In this document: positions 61,708 to 64,000 of the stretch, one piece after another
Layout of the letters: every line of letters begins with the position of its first letter
How positions within the stretch are numbered: position 1 is the first letter of the stretch
Assembly (NCBI GenBank): GCA_963930775.1
Contig: OZ005691.1
Span: 4,340,001 to 4,404,000 of the forward strand
Reading direction: 5' to 3'
DNA length: 64,000 nucleotides
From: Cliona cf. orientalis
Taxonomy: Eukaryota; Porifera; Demospongiae; Clionaida; Clionaidae
The notes under the pieces: generated by a model
Seen by the model: only the letters and a program-made list of their open reading frames with translations
Database searches by the model: none
What the model was told of the DNA's origin: nothing
Program-made: the position numbers and the translations under genes

Positions 61708-62040
61708 ACAGTTTGTATAGTGACATAGCCAGGTGCCTTACTCCTATACCATGCACTGACTCTGAAGAGACTTGAACAGTACCACAACCATGTTCAGGTG
61801 CAGGGTATGTAGTTCAATATTCCTGATATTGAACAAGCATACACAGTGAGTTATGCTGTACATACGCATGAGTCATGCATGCATGTAGCGGTGAGGGTTC
61901 TGCACTCAAGTGCATCCATTACAACTGCAGATCAGCAAAGCAGCTAAAACCACCCTCTACCTATATTCTGGAACATTCTATATATTGAGCACTGCGCATT
62001 TATAGCATCCTGTTTAAGCACATGGCTACATGTAAATCAA

Positions 62041-62223
62041 TCAACTGTCCAAAAGTCGCCGGTTATATGCTCGTAGCTCCCCTCGCAAGACTTGAGAACG
62101 CGAGAAGTCGAAGTCAGAATCTACTACCTCCGTGATGTCCACTGAGTGACTTGGACCATGTCTTCTCACGAATCGAGCTGCTTGCTTAATGCTTCTGTAC
62201 GGTAGGTAGTCTTGGCAATACAA
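62041..62223 (-). other. Open frame, unrecognised
   Basis: A 60-codon minus-strand frame (DYLPYRSIKQAARFVRRHG, then VVDSDFDFSRSQVLRGELR) ending in a stop. It is compositionally protein-like but has no known family or joinable exon. It may be a captured or decayed exon. Confidence 0.25.
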
Positions 62224-62479
62224 GCACGAGTGTAAATTTGCTATTCCGTAAATTAGAACATGGACACTTTATTATCTGGTACCTATACCATGCATGGTAG
62301 ATGGACTGGAAACGCGCGCGCCGCGTTAACGTTAACGTATGGGCGTGACGTCATTTCCACTGATACCATCCCGGCCATCCCTAGCTCGTTACGGTATGTG
62401 GCGGTGGATGGTATTTAATGGTATGGATAACTTGTATAAAAGGCTGTACTGTGAGACGATGGAAGTAGGCGGGTGGCTG

Positions 62480-63030
62480 GAAATGGTCGTTTAATCACAA
62501 GTTTGATGGGAAATGGTCGTTAAAATCATAAGTTCAGCTGTCCAAAAAATCGAGGCGGTATATATACTTTTGTATTGTGCTGGTGCTGATGGAAATACAT
62601 GCGGGCGGAAATCAAGGGGGGATAAGAAACAACTAATTGATTTGGAGTGGCCTTAGCTGCTGCCAACAATAAAACTTAGAAGCAACTTGGTTTTCTCCCT
62701 AAACGAAAGAGTCTCATTGCTACATCGATATCAGCCGCCTAATTCTGCACTTCTTTGTCAACCTCTTCAGGAACGCAAGCCTTTAACAAGGGGCGTGGCT
62801 AAGAATTTTGCGCAGATATGATCTTCATTCTTCTACACTGGAATATTGACAGCAAATCATGAAAGATGAATTAGGCCACTCCAAAATTAATCAATAATAT
62901 TAGTAGTTTCTCATCCCCCTTAATTTCCGCCTGCATGCATTTTGTGATTAAGAGCACAATGCAAAAGTATACCGCTTCCTTTTTGCAATCGATTTTGACG
63001 ACCATTTCCATCAAAAAATTACATTTTGAC
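62480..63030. mobile_element. Inverted pair of related repeat units
   Basis: 62480-62655 and 62874-63025 are diverged reverse complements (gggaaatggtcgtt and gacgaccatttcc; ggaaatcaaggggggat and atcccccttaatttcc; tggagtggcc and ggccactcca) around about 215 bases of unrelated sequence. The inner termini resemble the ends of the element at 43337. Confidence 0.65.
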
Positions 63031-63137
63031 AGTTTCTGATTGCATGATAGTAGTTGTGCTACAAAATGGATACCATGCATGCTGAGTCATGTGCTGTCTA
63101 GTCCTCAGTATAGTTACTATGATGTACATGCCTACAA

Positions 63138-63240
63138 ATGGGGTCCCCATTTTCATAAGAGGGTCCCCAAAATCCTATGAAAATGGGGACCCAGGGGTCC
63201 CTAACTATGAAAATAGGGACCCGGGGTCCCCAATTTGTGG
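63138..63240. repeat. Clustered ggggaccc short repeats
   Basis: Alternating direct and inverted copies of ggggtcccc, aaaatggggaccc and gggtccctaactatgaaaat within 100 bases; able to form several alternative hairpins. Probably a small transposon remnant. Confidence 0.6.
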
Positions 63241-63651
63241 AATCCCTATTAATTTTTCACATGACACCAGTATGAGGCCACAGTATTAATACTAATATCA
63301 AGTTAGTGAGGTAACATGTAGTAGGACTTGGAAACTTTGTGTAACATCTCTGCAAAGGCAGAACCATTCCATAGACTCTAGCTAATGTAGTGCACATCAA
63401 TTGGTCTGCACCATGAGATTATATTATTTTGTAATGCTTGCCCCTCTTTCAAGTATGTCGTGAAAAAGTTCCCTAAGGCAAATGGTCTTACTTTGTGTAA
63501 CCAAATCATAGAAGCTATAGATTCTAAAGTTTAGTTGTCAATTATTATAAAAGAATTAACTAACATCATCCATCCTACTGGGAGATATCATTGCATGATT
63601 CTGACACATTCAGTGACTTCAATATTAATTTTGCTGTTTAAATAGGGCATA

Positions 63652-63960
63652 ATGCCAAAGGTTAAAAAGAACAAAAGACATCTGTTTGACAGGAGGAAAA
63701 ATGACACCAGGAAAAAAACCAGCAAGGAGAATATACCTCCACCTCCTATCCCGTCGAATAATCCCACTACTGATCTACAACAGACTAATGAGGGAGTACT
63801 GCAAAGGAATCACCCCAATTCGATGCTTTCGTTTCTTTATGACCAACTTAAGGAGCAGAATACTGACAAGTGGACCACCATCGTCTCTGAAAGCTCACTG
63901 CAACTTTTCACGGTACTGAAGGAACCTAAGTGTCAGCGTAGAATACAACGTACTGTGAAG
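63652..63960 (+). CDS. First exon of an unrecognised gene (partial)
   Basis: An ATG at 63652 opens 103 codons ending at a donor-like ACTGTGAAG|GTTTGT; the frame remains open past it to the window edge. The N-terminus is very basic (MPKVKKNKRHLFDRRKN, then TRKKTSKEN), followed by a Pro/Asn/Thr-rich linker and a more structured part (MLSFLYDQLKEQNTDKW, then SSLQLFTVLKEPK). This suggests a nuclear protein with a globular domain continuing in the next exon. I do not recognise the family; a transposon-derived origin cannot be excluded. Confidence 0.5.
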
Positions 63961-64000
63961 GTTTGTACATGTCATGTTCAGACCTCTCATATGCATGGCA

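Overview
This is a nuclear window from an animal, most likely a demosponge (Amphimedon-like). The evidence is intron-rich genes with GT/AG junctions, AT-rich introns full of short ATTATT/ACATGTAC repeats, many small inverted-repeat elements (often ending in TACCGTA), BEL/Pao and Penelope-like retroelement fragments, and a 200-base scaffold gap (37110-37309). The species is inferred; no sequence search was possible.

Left half (1-34.4 kb) is a tandem array of segmental duplications, all coding on the minus strand. Two gene families alternate. Family 1 is a single-pass receptor: signal peptide, Ig-like N-terminal exon, two fibronectin-III-like domains, one membrane span, a cytoplasmic tail with tyrosine motifs, and a Death domain. 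One copy (21405-24665) is intact: ten exons join in phase to give 613 residues. A second copy (14081-16440) is broken at its 5' end, a third is an isolated intact first exon (1445-1889), and a fourth is a remnant (20060-20345). Family 2 is a PTP1B/TC-PTP-like tyrosine phosphatase with a very long acidic, proline-rich tail and a C-terminal membrane anchor. One copy (27968-34426) keeps eight in-phase exons; its first N-terminal exon(s) were not found. Five other copies or fragments (2684-4845, 5521-9592, 10184-10950, 17338-19600, 25427-27406) are truncated or frameshifted, mostly in the non-catalytic tail. The region 957 to about 10150 corresponds to 23735 to about 32065. A BEL/Pao element is truncated by the left window edge, and a Penelope-like fragment lies at 12362-13385. 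A small cysteine-rich peptide exon sits at 12116-12258.

Right half (34.4-64 kb) is ordinary single-copy sequence with many small transposons. It holds the last four exons of a mitochondrial D-lactate dehydrogenase (LDHD, plus strand, 41529-45287), a 12-exon Borealin-like gene (minus, 48363-59445), an intronless secreted/GPI-anchored alpha-carbonic anhydrase (plus, 59829-60716) head-to-head with the Borealin-like gene, and the first exon of an unrecognised gene (63652-63960, plus). At least eight inverted-repeat elements occur here, some with internal gene-like sequence.

The most notable object is the Death-domain receptor family. Its tail carries tyrosine motifs of the kind read by SH2 proteins, and it has been duplicated together with a tyrosine phosphatase. 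Whether the two act in one pathway is a hypothesis suggested only by linkage and motifs.
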